Part shown: positions 18,155-28,164 of the stretch, piece after piece | Numbering within the stretch: the first letter of the stretch is position 1 | Layout: every line of letters begins with the position of its first letter | The notes under the pieces: model-generated | Seen by the model: only the letters and a program-made list of their open reading frames with translations | Databases searched by the model: none | Told to the model about the DNA's origin: nothing | Position numbers and translations under genes: made by a program | Assembly: GCA_017621845.1 (NCBI GenBank) | Contig: JAGASI010000011.1 | Location: 1-64,000, forward strand | Direction of reading: 5' to 3' | From: Muribaculaceae bacterium | Lineage (GTDB): Bacteria > Bacteroidota > Bacteroidia > Bacteroidales > Muribaculaceae | Length of the DNA: 64,000 bases

Positions 18155-20251
18155 TTAGCTTATGCGGCTCCAGTCGGCTGACCGGGCCAGTTCTTTTTGG
18201 AGTGATACGGCAAAGGTGCGGTTTTCGGGTAAAGTGAGGTCGGAATCGTCCTTCAACAACATCTCGGCATTGTCGCGGGCAAGCTGTATTATCTGACCGT
18301 CTTGGGCGAGGTTGGCAATATGGAGATCAAAGGCGATACCACTCTGCATCGTACCCTCGATGTCTCCGGGCCCTCGCCATTTCATGTCGGCTTCGGCAAT
18401 CTCAAAGCCATCGGTCGTGCGAGTCATCAATTCGAGTCGGCGACGTGTCTCTCGCGCTATTTCATGCTTGGACATCAACACGCAGTAACTCTGGTCCCCA
18501 CCACGGCCGACACGTCCCCTGAGCTGATGTAGCTGGGAGAGCCCAAAGCGCTCGGCATTTTCTATAATCATCGTTGTTGCATTAGGGACATTCACCCCCA
18601 CCTCTATCACAGTGGTGGCTACAAGAATTTGAGCCTCGCCCGAGGCAAAGAGGCCCATCTGGTAATCTTTTTCAGCCGGTTTCATGCGGCCGTGTACAAA
18701 TGCCACCTTGTAACTCGGGAACGTCTCACATATCGTTTCATAACCTTCTTTAAGGCTCAGCAGGTCAAGTTTGACATTCTCGTCGATTAGCGGATAGACT
18801 ATATAGGCCTGATGTCCGGCGCGTAGCTGAGAGCCAAGCCCGCGATATACATGATGACGGTCATTTTCATAGCGCAGCACCGTTGATATGGGTTTACGTC
18901 CGGGGGGTAATTCGTCAATTACCGAGACATCCAGGTCTCCATATACAGTCATCGCGAGCGTGCGTGGAATAGGAGTGGCGGTCATTACCAGTACATGAGG
19001 CGGTAAGGCGTTTTTGGTCCACAGTCGCGCTCGCTGGACAACACCAAACCGATGCTGCTCGTCTATCACCGCCATACCCAGATTTTTAAACTGCACAGAA
19101 TCCTCTATCAATGCGTGGGTACCCACCAACAGATGTACCGACCCGTCAATCAGGCCCTCATGAATGGCACGACGCTCGACAGCACGAGTCGAGCCGGTCA
19201 AAAGCCTGATATCCAAGCCAATTTTTGAGACCATGCTCTTCAATGTCTCATAATGCTGGGTAGCAAGGATTTCGGTCGGTGCCATCAGGCATGCCTGAGC
19301 CCCATTATCAATGGCTATCAACATCGCCATCAGCGCCACCAAGGTTTTGCCCGAACCGACATCGCCCTGTACCAGACGATTCATCTGTCGTCCTGTATTA
19401 ACATCTGACCGTATCTCTCGTATTACTCGTTTTTGAGCTCCGGTAAGTTCAAACGGCAGACATTCATTGTAAAATCTATTGAAAAAATTGCCGATGTGTC
19501 CGAACAGTTGTCCGCGTGAAGCGGTGCGACGCTTGAGATTGCGCCTCATCATATCGACGGCGATATAAAACAGTTCTTCAAATTTAAGCCTAAGTCTGGC
19601 CCGCTGTAGACTATCGTTATCGATTGGTTTATGTATAGTTATCAACGCCTCTTGCAACGGCATGAGGCCTAAACGTTCCATGACTGATGGCGGTAACGTT
19701 TCATTAATATTCTTACGCGAGAACAGAAAGGACTGTATCCACTGGGCCAACTGTCGCGACCCGACACCCTGGTTGCGCAGTTTTTCAGTCAAAGGATAAA
19801 CACCTCTGAACCCGGTCATGACGCTGGGAGAAGTGACTGAGTCGACCTCGGGATGTATCATAGACCATGTACGGGTGGCCTCATAAAATGTCGGACGGCC
19901 GAACAGGATATACTCGTTGCCGGTGTGATAGGCATCCCTGAGTTTTCTAACCTGTCTGAACCATATCACTTCTATCTGGGACGTCCCGTCGGTAAACAAT
20001 CCGACAAGCCGGGCTTTGGCCCCCTCGCCCATTATGTTAAATGTAAGGAACCGTCCTTTAATCTGAACCGACGGCATGTCTCCGTTGAAGTCAATAATCC
20101 GCCATACCTTTGAACGGTCGACATACCCCGTAGGGAAATGACGCACAAGGTCATAGGCCGATTTGATACCCAACTGTTGCTTAAGCAATTCGGCTCGGCC
20201 GGGGCCTATTCCCTTGATAAACTTTACATCATATTCTCTCAGCGAGTTCAT
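18155..20251 (-). CDS. recG: ATP-dependent DNA helicase RecG
   Basis: A 698-residue SF2 helicase that regresses stalled forks and processes Holliday junctions. The N-terminal wedge/OB domain (about 60-150) precedes helicase motifs: Walker A GDVGSGKT (motif I), DEQHRFG (motif II), MTATPIPRTL (motif III), and the C-terminal QLRGRVGRG (motif VI). Its start overlaps the ispD stop by ATGA. Length is normal for RecG. Confidence 0.96.
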   Translation of the reverse strand: MNSLREYDVKFIKGIGPGRAELLKQQLGIKSAYDLVRHFPTGYVDRSKVWRIIDFNGDMPSVQIKGRFLTFNIMGEGAKARLVGLFTDGTSQIEVIWFRQVRKLRDAYHTGNEYILFGRPTFYEATRTWSMIHPEVDSVTSPSVMTGFRGVYPLTEKLRNQGVGSRQLAQWIQSFLFSRKNINETLPPSVMERLGLMPLQEALITIHKPIDNDSLQRARLRLKFEELFYIAVDMMRRNLKRRTASRGQLFGHIGNFFNRFYNECLPFELTGAQKRVIREIRSDVNTGRQMNRLVQGDVGSGKTLVALMAMLIAIDNGAQACLMAPTEILATQHYETLKSMVSKIGLDIRLLTGSTRAVERRAIHEGLIDGSVHLLVGTHALIEDSVQFKNLGMAVIDEQHRFGVVQRARLWTKNALPPHVLVMTATPIPRTLAMTVYGDLDVSVIDELPPGRKPISTVLRYENDRHHVYRGLGSQLRAGHQAYIVYPLIDENVKLDLLSLKEGYETICETFPSYKVAFVHGRMKPAEKDYQMGLFASGEAQILVATTVIEVGVNVPNATTMIIENAERFGLSQLHQLRGRVGRGGDQSYCVLMSKHEIARETRRRLELMTRTTDGFEIAEADMKWRGPGDIEGTMQSGIAFDLHIANLAQDGQIIQLARDNAEMLLKDDSDLTLPENRTFAVSLQKELARSADWSRIS

Positions 20252-20976
20252 CTCTCGTTGTTATTGGAGAAGGCACCGAGATTAATCAGGACCTCAGCTA
20301 TCGACAAATCGGCAGGATTGGTGATTTTAATATTAATTGGGGAGCCATCGACCATTACGACCTTCCCTCCGGCCGCCTCAAATACCGAGGCATCATCGGT
20401 ATATCCCGGTAGATTTCTGGCAAGGCCATAGGCTCTCAAAAGAGCCTTGAGATTAAAACCCTGAGGTGTCTGTACCGCCCTGTAACGCGAACGATCTACT
20501 GCATGACTGCTTCGGGCTTCGATTTCCCTTAAAGAATCAGTAACAGGGGTAACCGGGATAACTCCCGTATCTTCATCAACCGCTTTCAGCACATTATATA
20601 TTACCTCATAGGGCAACAGCGGACGCGCTCCGTCATGTACAAGCACTATATCATCGTCTTTAATACCGGCATTAGCTTCAATATCAATGAGTGCATTGAC
20701 AACCGAGTCGGCACGTGTATCACCACCAATCACCACATGAGGTGACTGACAGCCGACTTCCCGGCAATAGTTGAGCCAAATATCGCGCCCATACTCGCTC
20801 AGCACCAAGGTTACTACAGCATCCGGGACTGCACGCCTAAAAGCCTCTATAGAATGTTCCAGAACCATATGTCTGGATAGTGTACAGAACTGCTTGGGAC
20901 GGGCAGCGCCAAAACGCGTGCCCGACCCGGCAGCTACTATTATTACATATACCTTGCGCGTCAATATATTTACCAA
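20248..20976 (-). CDS. ispD: 2-C-methyl-D-erythritol 4-phosphate cytidylyltransferase
   Basis: 242 residues, third step of the MEP isoprenoid pathway, coupling CTP to MEP. The signature [12 protein letters not shown] (CTP-binding loop), the PKQF motif and [10 protein letters not shown] are present. There is no ATG near the N-terminus: the frame begins with TTG at 20976 (alternative TTG at 20964), both just before VYVIIVAAG. The start therefore overlaps the 3' end of glyA by 7 bp, consistent with translational coupling. Its own stop overlaps recG. Confidence 0.94.
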   Translation of the reverse strand: MVNILTRKVYVIIVAAGSGTRFGAARPKQFCTLSRHMVLEHSIEAFRRAVPDAVVTLVLSEYGRDIWLNYCREVGCQSPHVVIGGDTRADSVVNALIDIEANAGIKDDDIVLVHDGARPLLPYEVIYNVLKAVDEDTGVIPVTPVTDSLREIEARSSHAVDRSRYRAVQTPQGFNLKALLRAYGLARNLPGYTDDASVFEAAGGKVVMVDGSPINIKITNPADLSIAEVLINLGAFSNNNER

Positions 20977-22250
20977 GCAAAAATAGGATATTCACCCATT
21001 ATGTCATTAACCTTCTGGCGGACAGCCTTGATATTTGCCTCCGACTCGGGATTAGCCAACACAGTATCAATTAACTCAGCGATCTGTTCCATCATCGGCT
21101 CTTTGGCTCCGCGTGTGGTAATGGCTGGAGTACCAAGACGTATTCCCGAGGTCTGGAACGGCGAGCGAGAGTCAAATGGCACCATATTCTTATTGGCTGT
21201 GATATCAGCCTCGACAAGTACCTTCTCAGCAAGTTTGCCGGTGAGATCAGGAAATTTGGAACGCAAGTCAATAAGTATGCAATGGTTGTCAGTACCGCCT
21301 GACACAATATTATATCCTCGGTCAAGCAGCGCCTTAGCCAAGGCACGCGAATTGGCCAGCACCTGACGTTGGTAATCCTTGAAGCCATCAGTCAACGCTT
21401 CCCCAAAGGCTACAGCCTTGGCCGCAATTACATGCTCCAACGGTCCACCCTGCACGCCGGGGAAGACAGCCGAGTCAAGAAGCTGGGACATCATGCGAGG
21501 TTGACCCTTGGGATTGGTCTTGCCCCACGGATTGACAAAGTCTTTACCCATCAAGATGATACCGCCACGAGGGCCTCGCAATGTCTTATGGGTGGTCGAA
21601 GTCACAATATGGGCATACTTCAGAGGATTGTCCAACAAACCGGCGGCTATCAATCCTGCCGGGTGAGCCATGTCAACCATAAAGATTGCACCGATCTCGT
21701 CAGCCAGGCGGCGCATACGAGCATAATCCCACTCGCGGGAGTAGGCCGAAGCTCCACCGATAATCAACCGGGGACGCTCACGACGAGCCACTTCTTCCAT
21801 CTGCTCATAATCGACCTTGCCGGTATCGGCTGACACATTATATTCCAATGCATGGAATACGAGACCCGAGAAATTTACAGGACTTCCATGTGAAAGGTGA
21901 CCGCCATGCGCGAGGTTCAGTCCCAGGAATTTGTCACCGGGCTTGAGGCAAGCCATAAACACGGCCATATTGGCCTGAGCGCCAGAGTGGGGTTGTACGT
22001 TGGCATACTCGGCGCCAAACAACGCCTTGACACGCTCGATAGCCAGATTCTCGGCCATATCAACCACCTGACAACCACCATAATAACGGTGACCGGGATA
22101 ACCCTCGGCATACTTATTGGTCAGGCACGAACCCATAGCTTGCATTACCTGGTCGCTGACAAAGTTTTCCGAGGCGATAAGTTCGATGCCCTTTAGTTGG
22201 CGTGCATGCTCGCTCTCGATGATTTCAAAAATACGTTGGTCTCTTTCCAT
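20970..22250 (-). CDS. glyA: Serine hydroxymethyltransferase
   Basis: A 426-residue PLP enzyme interconverting serine and glycine with tetrahydrofolate. The PLP lysine is Lys222 in [13 protein letters not shown]; other signatures are [15 protein letters not shown] and HGGHLSHG. It is first in the minus-strand cluster glyA-ispD-recG-lipoprotein. A TACTTTTG -7 box lies about 50 nt upstream. Confidence 0.96.
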   Translation of the reverse strand: MERDQRIFEIIESEHARQLKGIELIASENFVSDQVMQAMGSCLTNKYAEGYPGHRYYGGCQVVDMAENLAIERVKALFGAEYANVQPHSGAQANMAVFMACLKPGDKFLGLNLAHGGHLSHGSPVNFSGLVFHALEYNVSADTGKVDYEQMEEVARRERPRLIIGGASAYSREWDYARMRRLADEIGAIFMVDMAHPAGLIAAGLLDNPLKYAHIVTSTTHKTLRGPRGGIILMGKDFVNPWGKTNPKGQPRMMSQLLDSAVFPGVQGGPLEHVIAAKAVAFGEALTDGFKDYQRQVLANSRALAKALLDRGYNIVSGGTDNHCILIDLRSKFPDLTGKLAEKVLVEADITANKNMVPFDSRSPFQTSGIRLGTPAITTRGAKEPMMEQIAELIDTVLANPESEANIKAVRQKVNDIMGEYPIFAW

Positions 22251-22300
22251 GCTTTAAATACTATTTAGAGTAAAATCTTAGAGATGTGAAAAATCTATTG

Positions 22301-22308
22301 CAAAAGTA
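22301..22308 (-). promoter_or_regulatory. -7 promoter box of glyA
   Basis: On the minus strand TACTTTTG matches TAnnTTTG, 50 nt upstream of the glyA ATG. No correctly spaced TTTG -33 element is apparent. Confidence 0.5.
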
Positions 22309-22656
22309 ATAAAATTTCTCCAAACGCCTACCCCCCCAGGTAAACGTACAGCGCCCCGGCTTGGAATATCATTTTATTTAGAGCTATATAAGTGAGTGAT
22401 CAATTTAAATTAAAAACAACTACTCAATTATAAATTAGAGTTATACAAATGTAAATATAACCCACGACGATAGGCAAAAACACCTCGAGCCACACCCCGT
22501 CTCTCGCAAAAGTAATGATTTATTTTGAATATGCTATTACCCCACCCCATTTAGTCGTGTAAGTCGTGTTCAAGCCGTCCTTGCGCGTGTGAATGTTAAT
22601 GAGGTTTATCCGGGAGTTTGACAGCGGATTAATCCCTATATTTCAACTATTTGTCG

Positions 22657-22664
22657 TATCTTTG
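22657..22664 (+). promoter_or_regulatory. -7 promoter box of the KilA-N gene
   Basis: TATCTTTG fits TAnnTTTG, 28 nt upstream of the ATG at 22693. No -33 TTTG at the expected distance. Confidence 0.45.
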
Positions 22665-22692
22665 CGTTTGAATAACAAAGACTTCAATATTG

Positions 22693-23508
22693 ATGACCAA
22701 AATAACAGTTCAAAATACAAAAGTAACCATTCTTGGCATTGACGGACAAGACTACATCTCTTTAACCGATATGGCTTCGGCAAAGGATGGTGATGGCCGT
22801 GCTGCCGATGTCATAAAGAATTGGATACGCACACGATACACAATTGAATTTCTCGGGACATGGGAGATTATTCACAATCCTAATTTTAAAGTGGTCGAAT
22901 TTGACCACTTTAGAATGGGTGCAGGATTACCCTCATTCGTCATGAGTGCATCTGAGTGGGTGGAACGCACTAATGCAGTTGGAATTATCGTAAAAAAAGG
23001 ACGTTATGGAGGAACCTATGCCCACAAGGATATAGCATTTGAATTTGGGTCAGCTATTAGCGTCCCATTCAAGCTATATCTTATTGAAGAGTTCCAACGG
23101 CTGAAAGCGGAAGAGCAGAAGTTGATTGGTTGGTCGGTGAAGCGCGAGCTGTCGAAAATCAACTATCGCATCCATACCGACGCAATCAAAACGCATCTCT
23201 TACCACCCGAAATAACACGCGACCAAGCCTCAAAGGTATATGCTGATGAAGCGGATGTCCTTAACGTTGCAATGTTCGGTCAGACAGCTCGCCAATGGAG
23301 AGAATTGCATCCCGACCTCAAGGGAAATATCCGTGATTATGCCTCAATCAACGAGCTTATCTGCCTCTCTAATATGGAAAATCTCAATGCCTTGTTCATC
23401 GAACAAGGTATATCGCAGTCAGAACGACTAATCAAACTCAATCAGATAGCCATTCATCAAATGCAAGTGTTGGGGAGTGGCGATACCGACCGAAAATTGC
23501 TGAAATAA
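22693..23508 (+). CDS. KilA-N domain protein
   Basis: 271 residues. The N-terminal ~110 residues (DGQDYISLTDMAS, DVIKNWIRTRYTIEFLGTWE, GTYAHKDIAFEF) form a KilA-N domain, a DNA-binding fold of phage and mobile-element proteins. The C-terminal half (LYLIEEFQRLKAEEQKLIGW onward) is the helical extension common in bacterial chromosomal copies. I chose ATG 22693 over an in-frame TTG one codon earlier. It stands alone between housekeeping genes, consistent with transfer. Confidence 0.88.
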   Translation: MTKITVQNTKVTILGIDGQDYISLTDMASAKDGDGRAADVIKNWIRTRYTIEFLGTWEIIHNPNFKVVEFDHFRMGAGLPSFVMSASEWVERTNAVGIIVKKGRYGGTYAHKDIAFEFGSAISVPFKLYLIEEFQRLKAEEQKLIGWSVKRELSKINYRIHTDAIKTHLLPPEITRDQASKVYADEADVLNVAMFGQTARQWRELHPDLKGNIRDYASINELICLSNMENLNALFIEQGISQSERLIKLNQIAIHQMQVLGSGDTDRKLLK

Positions 23509-23680
23509 ATATCCCAAGCGAGACATAGCGCAAGCGTTTCTTTGCGATTGATGATTTTCAGCGGTGCAAAGCGGCTTCACCGATGAGTCTCCGAGTTCGC
23601 TCCAATCGGAGGGAACGTTGAAATTGATTATCTCTCTTTCGGTCGATGAGCCTCTAAAGGTTGTGTAGGTCTGCATAAAA

Positions 23681-23719
23681 AATCGGTTGATTATAGCGCA
23701 AAGCTACAACCAACCGATT
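23681..23719 (-). terminator. Terminator of the small membrane protein gene
   Basis: Stem AATCGGTTG / CAACCGATT with a 21-nt loop. Read on the minus strand the stem runs straight into a six-T tract, as expected for a Rho-independent terminator of the gene ending at 23740. Confidence 0.7.
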
Positions 23720-23739
23720 GTGCGGTAAAAGACAAGCCG

Positions 23740-23952
23740 TTACTTCTTGCCGTATTTCTCATCCTCTTTAACGGCTTGTCTGAAATTATTATAAAACATA
23801 CCACCGACAATTAGAGCAGTAGCAGAAAAGTAAAAGAACCAATTATTGACATCGATGCCACAAGATTCTATAATCAGAATCGCGATAATTCCGAGAATGC
23901 CTGCAATCACTATTGCGAGGTATATATTGCGTTTGGTACGGTTACTTGCCAT
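23740..23952 (-). CDS. Small two-helix membrane protein
   Basis: 70 residues with two transmembrane segments (about 10-28 and 37-54) and a charged C-terminal tail (RQAVKEDEKYGKK). No family recognised. A convincing terminator follows, supporting a real transcript. Confidence 0.65.
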   Translation of the reverse strand: MASNRTKRNIYLAIVIAGILGIIAILIIESCGIDVNNWFFYFSATALIVGGMFYNNFRQAVKEDEKYGKK

Positions 23953-24466
23953 ATTCGTAGGATTTTATAACGCAAATTTAGCTATTAATTCTGAATATCA
24001 GAAGAAATAGCCTCCTGAATTTTTCGTGTTCTTGAAAATGGGAGGAGTGCCACTCCGGGAAGTCTTCGGGGCGTTGGCGAATGAAGTTGACACAATCAAC
24101 CATTGCCTCCCATACGGTCGGCGAGCTTCCGCATTAAAGAGTTGGCAAGTGGCGAGAGTTTCGTCCGACTCTATAAGGTTGATGATATTATACGGCATCT
24201 GATTGTCGCCGCTCCACGACATATAGCTGAGATGATCACCCACGGGGATTGGGTGATTATCTCGGCATCCTCTTTGAAACCCGTGGAGCTATCGACGTTG
24301 CTACCGCGAAGCGCTTCGCTTGCGAAGAACATAGCCCTGCCCTCGATGCCGGGTATTGTTTCAATAGAACAAAAAATTAGGTCCATACTTTAGCTGTTAA
24401 TTTTTCAGCTAAGGTATAAACCTTATGCGGTGTCTGAAAAGACGCGGGATTATAGCATTTTAAATT
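23953..24466. other. Gene-poor stretch with possible gene debris
   Basis: 514 bp. An 81-codon minus-strand frame (23998..24243) and overlapping frames on both strands show no start context or family that I can establish. The segment WSGDNQMPYNIINLIESDE looks protein-like and may be a fragment of a phage-type gene, but I cannot name it. An AGCTGTTAATTTTTCAGCT hairpin lies near 24391-24409. Confidence 0.35.
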
Positions 24467-24997
24467 CTAATAACAACCTTCAAAACAGTTTTCAATGTTT
24501 CGGTTGTCTTTCATGTCGGTGAGAAATTTTATGTATTTATCGATTGAAGGGAGATGCCCTTTTTGAGAATTCTCGAAAACTTTAGTGTCCTCAATGGGTG
24601 TGGGCCAATTTGAAAAATAAAGATAATATAGCGATTCATAAACGACCATTGACCGATTGTTACCACCATAGCAATGAATAATGCACGACTCTCGTAATTC
24701 AATATATCCTCTAAGAATTTGCAATGCGCCGAATATAGAATGTAACCCCATATCAGAATTACATTCTGTCATAGGGAACCAATAGCAATTGATATTTTTA
24801 GCTTGCAATACCCTACACACCTCAGAATTAGGGTCGGAAGATACATTTACTACACATTTGACGTCACCTATTATCCATCGATTATCAATATCTGCAATAG
24901 ATAGAATTCGATGAACTTTGATATTTTTTACAACCCAGTCATTTGATGGTTTAGTTTTTTTGAAACGGAACGAATTATTTATAAATGCCATACACAA
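24467..24997 (-). CDS. Dual-specificity/tyrosine phosphatase-like protein
   Basis: 176 residues. HCYGGNNRS (His108, Cys109, Arg115, Ser116) is an exact HCxxGxxRS phosphatase signature, the CX5R loop of cysteine-dependent protein phosphatases, preceded by a strand/helix layout (DVKCVVNVSSDPN, NINCYWFPMTE) typical of compact DSPs. A general-acid Asp in the usual loop is not obvious; Glu78 or Asp82 are candidates. The gene is AT-rich relative to the flanks and sits in the accessory patch. The substrate is unknown. Start could be Met1 or Met3. Confidence 0.7.
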   Translation of the reverse strand: MCMAFINNSFRFKKTKPSNDWVVKNIKVHRILSIADIDNRWIIGDVKCVVNVSSDPNSEVCRVLQAKNINCYWFPMTECNSDMGLHSIFGALQILRGYIELRESCIIHCYGGNNRSMVVYESLYYLYFSNWPTPIEDTKVFENSQKGHLPSIDKYIKFLTDMKDNRNIENCFEGCY

Positions 24998-25029
24998 AGT
25001 TACCTATTTTCAATGAAATGCCAAACGTT

Positions 25030-25197
25030 TCAGAGTAAAACCTCCATATCGTTGATGCAGAAGATGCAGCAATCGCGTATCTTGCGCATCTCGCCGGAGT
25101 TGAGCAACTTGACGTTGCGCCAACCTCCGTAAAAGTCATAGCGAAGCAATATGACATTGTGCAGTTTCATTATCGAGCCGTCGGATTTGACTCTCAT
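25030..25197 (-). pseudogene. Short ORF, probably a 5'-truncated gene remnant
   Basis: 55 codons from the ATG at 25197 to TGA at 25030, encoding MRVKSDGSIMKLHNVILLRY and onward through DFYGGWRNVKLLNSGEMRK. The same frame stays open and protein-like upstream (YGTFKLGDR) but has no start before an in-frame stop near 25280. This suggests the tail of a larger gene whose front was lost. Family not recognised with confidence. Confidence 0.4.
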
Positions 25198-25302
25198 TCG
25201 GTCGCCGAGCTTAAAGGTCCCATACAGAAATATCCACGGGGGCGCCGAATTATGGTTTAAGTTATAAATTTTGCATCATACTATGCATGTGGGTGAGATA
25301 GA

Positions 25303-25349
25303 AACAAGGAGGGACAAGCCCGGAATCTCCCGGCTTGTCCCTCCTTGTT
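25303..25349. terminator. Strong terminator downstream of ettA
   Basis: An 18-bp perfect stem (AACAAGGAGGGACAAGCC and complement) with a further G-C pairing inside, 20 bp beyond the ettA stop. It probably terminates ruvX-def-ettA and may be bidirectional. Confidence 0.8.
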
Positions 25350-25368
25350 ATATTTTGGACCGTGGTAA

Positions 25369-27039
25369 CTACTCCATCAGTTTACGATAACGACGGCGAG
25401 GCAAAGGCTTACCATCATTGTGGTCAAGCTTATATTGCTCGTAATCGCTGTAAGAACCCTGATAGAAGACAACCTTGCCATCTCCCTCAAACGACAGGAT
25501 ATGAGTGCAGATGCGGTCGAGGAACCAACGGTCGTGACTTACGACAACGGCACATCCGGCAAAGTCATCAAGACCCTCCTCGAGAGCCCGCAGTGTGTTG
25601 ACATCAATATCATTGGTAGGCTCGTCAAGCAACAACACGTTACCTTCTTCCTTGAGAGCCATCGCCAAGTGGAGACGGTTGCGCTCGCCTCCCGAGAGAA
25701 CAGCTATTTTCTTCTCCTGGTCAGCACCGGTAAAATTAAATTTGGATAGATATGCACGGGCATTGACATCTCGTCCTCCCATCCTGAATGACTCCACTCC
25801 TTGGGAAATCACTTCATACACCGTGCGGTCGGGCAACAGATCATGGTGTCGCTGGTCTACATATGCTATCTTGACAGTCTCGCCAACGTCAAATGTGCCG
25901 GCATCGGGAGTCTCCTGCCCCATAATCAGACGGAAAAGCGTTGTCTTGCCGGCTCCGTTAGGTCCTATAACACCGACGATACCGTTGGGGGGCAATGTGA
26001 AGTTTAAATCTTCAAATAATGTTTTTTTACCAAAGGCTTTTTTCAATCCCTGAGCCTCGATAACCTTTTGTCCCAGACGCGGACCGTTAGGAATAAAAAT
26101 CTCGAGACGCTCCTCCTTCTGTTTCTGGTCTTCGTTGAGCAACTTATCATAAGAGGACAGACGAGCTTTACCCTTGGCCTGACGTGCCTTGGGTGCCATT
26201 CTTACCCATTCAAGCTCACGCTCAAGTGTCTTGCGACGCTTAGAGGCCTGCTTTTCTTCCTGAGCCATACGCTTGGTCTTCTGGTCGAGCCATGACGAAT
26301 AGTTGCCTTTCCAGGGTATACCCTCGCCACGGTCAAGCTCAAGAATCCACCCGGCAACATGGTCAAGGAAGTAACGGTCGTGGGTGATGGCAATAACGGT
26401 CCCGGGATATTGTTGCAAATGTTGTTCAAGCCAGTCTATAGACTCGGCATCAAGGTGGTTGGTAGGCTCATCAAGCAACAGGATGTCTGGTTGCTGAAGC
26501 AATAGACGGCACAGAGCTACACGACGGCGCTCACCACCCGAGAGAGTATCTATCTTCTGGTCATCGGGCGGACACTGCAAGGCATCCATGGCACGCTCGA
26601 GCTTGGAGTCAATATTCCAGGCATCGGCAGCGTCGAGCTTATCCTGAAGCTCGGCCTGACGAGCCAGCAATGTATCAAAATCAGCATCCGGATCCCCAAA
26701 TGCCATATTAATAGCATCATACTCGGCAAGCATATCCATAATAGGTTGCACGCCCTCGCGCACGACCTCTATAACAGTTTTATCCGGGTCGAGCGTGGGT
26801 TCTTGCTCAAGATAACCTACTGAGTAACCGGGCGAGAATACCACCTCGCCTTGATAAGACTTGTCAAGCCCCGCAATAATCTTTAGCAGTGTTGACTTAC
26901 CCGAGCCATTCAGACCTATGATACCAATCTTGGCACCATAGAAAAATGACAGATAAATGTCCTTGAGCACTTGTTTCTGGGGAGGATAAACCTTGGATAC
27001 CCCCACCATCGAGAATATAATTTTTTTATCGTCAGCCAT
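25369..27039 (-). CDS. ettA: Energy-dependent translational throttle protein EttA (ABC-F)
   Basis: A 556-residue soluble ABC-F ATPase with two nucleotide-binding domains. NBD1 has Walker A GLNGSGKST and signature LSGGERRRV; NBD2 has Walker A GPNGAGKTT and signature LSGGERNRL. The interdomain linker is rich in basic residues (KRMAQEEKQASKRRK). Length and arrangement match EttA, which gates ribosomal entry into elongation by binding the E site. It lies after def on the minus strand. Confidence 0.93.
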   Translation of the reverse strand: MADDKKIIFSMVGVSKVYPPQKQVLKDIYLSFFYGAKIGIIGLNGSGKSTLLKIIAGLDKSYQGEVVFSPGYSVGYLEQEPTLDPDKTVIEVVREGVQPIMDMLAEYDAINMAFGDPDADFDTLLARQAELQDKLDAADAWNIDSKLERAMDALQCPPDDQKIDTLSGGERRRVALCRLLLQQPDILLLDEPTNHLDAESIDWLEQHLQQYPGTVIAITHDRYFLDHVAGWILELDRGEGIPWKGNYSSWLDQKTKRMAQEEKQASKRRKTLERELEWVRMAPKARQAKGKARLSSYDKLLNEDQKQKEERLEIFIPNGPRLGQKVIEAQGLKKAFGKKTLFEDLNFTLPPNGIVGVIGPNGAGKTTLFRLIMGQETPDAGTFDVGETVKIAYVDQRHHDLLPDRTVYEVISQGVESFRMGGRDVNARAYLSKFNFTGADQEKKIAVLSGGERNRLHLAMALKEEGNVLLLDEPTNDIDVNTLRALEEGLDDFAGCAVVVSHDRWFLDRICTHILSFEGDGKVVFYQGSYSDYEQYKLDHNDGKPLPRRRYRKLME

Positions 27040-27156
27040 ATAAAAATTAGTTGATGATTATAAGTGAGTAATCAATTTAAATTTAAAAATTCTATAATTA
27101 GCGAGTACCTGACATTCCACTCAATCTTAGAATTCAATTAAGCGATTTTCATAAAA

Positions 27157-27720
27157 TTAACGATGACGAGGCGCAAACCGACAAGGATACTCCGGTCTCA
27201 CCTTACCGTTGGCGATATTGTTCAGCTTGGACTTAATGAGTTGCTTCCTGATTGGCGAACAATGGTCTGTAAATACCACACCATCAAGATGATCACATTC
27301 ATGCTGGACAATGCGCGCCAAAAAACCCGTCATCTCCTCCTCGTGAGGCTCAAAATTCTCATCGACCCATTTCAGGAGTATGTGCTCGACACGCTTGACA
27401 TCCTCCGACACACCGGGGATAGACAGACAACCCTCGGGACGCGACACCTTCTCGCCATCCAACACTGTGACCTCAGGATTGATAAGCGTCAACTTGCGAC
27501 CCACACACTCTGGGAAAGTATCACCCACAGGCGAGGCGTCAATAACTACGATGCGGTCAGAACGCCCTATCTGAGGCGCAGCCAACCCCACTCCATCACT
27601 ATCATACATCGTCTGATACATATCATCGACGAGCTTTTGCAACTCGGGATACTCGGCAGTCACCACTGCAGTTTCCTTCCTCAACACCGGATGACCGAGC
27701 AAATATATTGGTAAATCCAT
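27157..27720 (-). CDS. def: Peptide deformylase
   Basis: A 187-residue metalloenzyme removing the formyl group from nascent N-terminal methionine. All three motifs are intact: GVGLAAPQIG, EGCLSIPGV (metal ligand Cys98), and QHECDHLDG (His140, Glu141, His144). It follows ruvX by 12 bp, an operon arrangement common in Bacteroidetes. Confidence 0.95.
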   Translation of the reverse strand: MDLPIYLLGHPVLRKETAVVTAEYPELQKLVDDMYQTMYDSDGVGLAAPQIGRSDRIVVIDASPVGDTFPECVGRKLTLINPEVTVLDGEKVSRPEGCLSIPGVSEDVKRVEHILLKWVDENFEPHEEEMTGFLARIVQHECDHLDGVVFTDHCSPIRKQLIKSKLNNIANGKVRPEYPCRFAPRHR

Positions 27721-27732
27721 AGTTCTTATATT

Positions 27733-28164
27733 TTATTTCATTAATTTAATTCTGTCAAGATAGCCATTAAGAATTATGGCAGCCGAAATCTTATCTACCA
27801 CCGCCTTATGACGACGGTCCATCTTCTTCATGCCACCATCAATCATAGCCCGATGAGCCAACACCGAAGTAAAACGCTCATCCTCCCATAATACAGCAAT
27901 CGGCGACAAAACCTTCCTGAGCCTGTTAAATACCGGCTCAAGAGACCTCATAGACGCCGACGGCTGACCATTAAGATTAATCGGACGACCGACAACCACA
28001 GCCTCCACATCATTATCCCTCACATAAGACACGACATAGTCAACCAACATGCGAGTGTCAACCGTTATCAACGGATTAGCCACAATCTTCAACGGATCAG
28101 TGACCGCAATCCCCGACCGACGTGTACCATAATCGATAGCCAAAAGCCTGCCCATAAAAAACAT
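27733..28164 (-). CDS. ruvX: YqgF/RuvX-family RNase H-fold nuclease
   Basis: 143 residues. The RNase H-like fold is marked by LLAIDYGTRRSGIAVTD (first acidic residue), VVGRPINLNGQ, and WEDERFTS with a C-terminal acidic pair. Members process pre-16S rRNA and were proposed as Holliday-junction resolvases. The usual start is MGRLLAIDYG at 28155; the annotated ATG three codons upstream (MFFM) is also possible. First gene of ruvX-def-ettA. Confidence 0.92.
   Translation of the reverse strand: MFFMGRLLAIDYGTRRSGIAVTDPLKIVANPLITVDTRMLVDYVVSYVRDNDVEAVVVGRPINLNGQPSASMRSLEPVFNRLRKVLSPIAVLWEDERFTSVLAHRAMIDGGMKKMDRRHKAVVDKISAAIILNGYLDRIKLMK

Larger units (their letters stand above)
22251..22692. other. 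Intergenic region at the left edge of an accessory patch
   Basis: 442 AT-rich bp. It contains the glyA -7 box at 22301-22308 (minus), a second identical minus-strand TACTTTTG at 22507-22514 within a repeated GCAAAAGTAAT motif, and a plus-strand TATCTTTG at 22657. The duplicated box could reflect a past insertion that copied the glyA promoter edge. Confidence 0.5.

Noticed and set aside
24103..24393. 96-codon plus-strand frame
   Set aside because: Overlaps two minus-strand frames in a stretch without a clear gene; no motif to support it.
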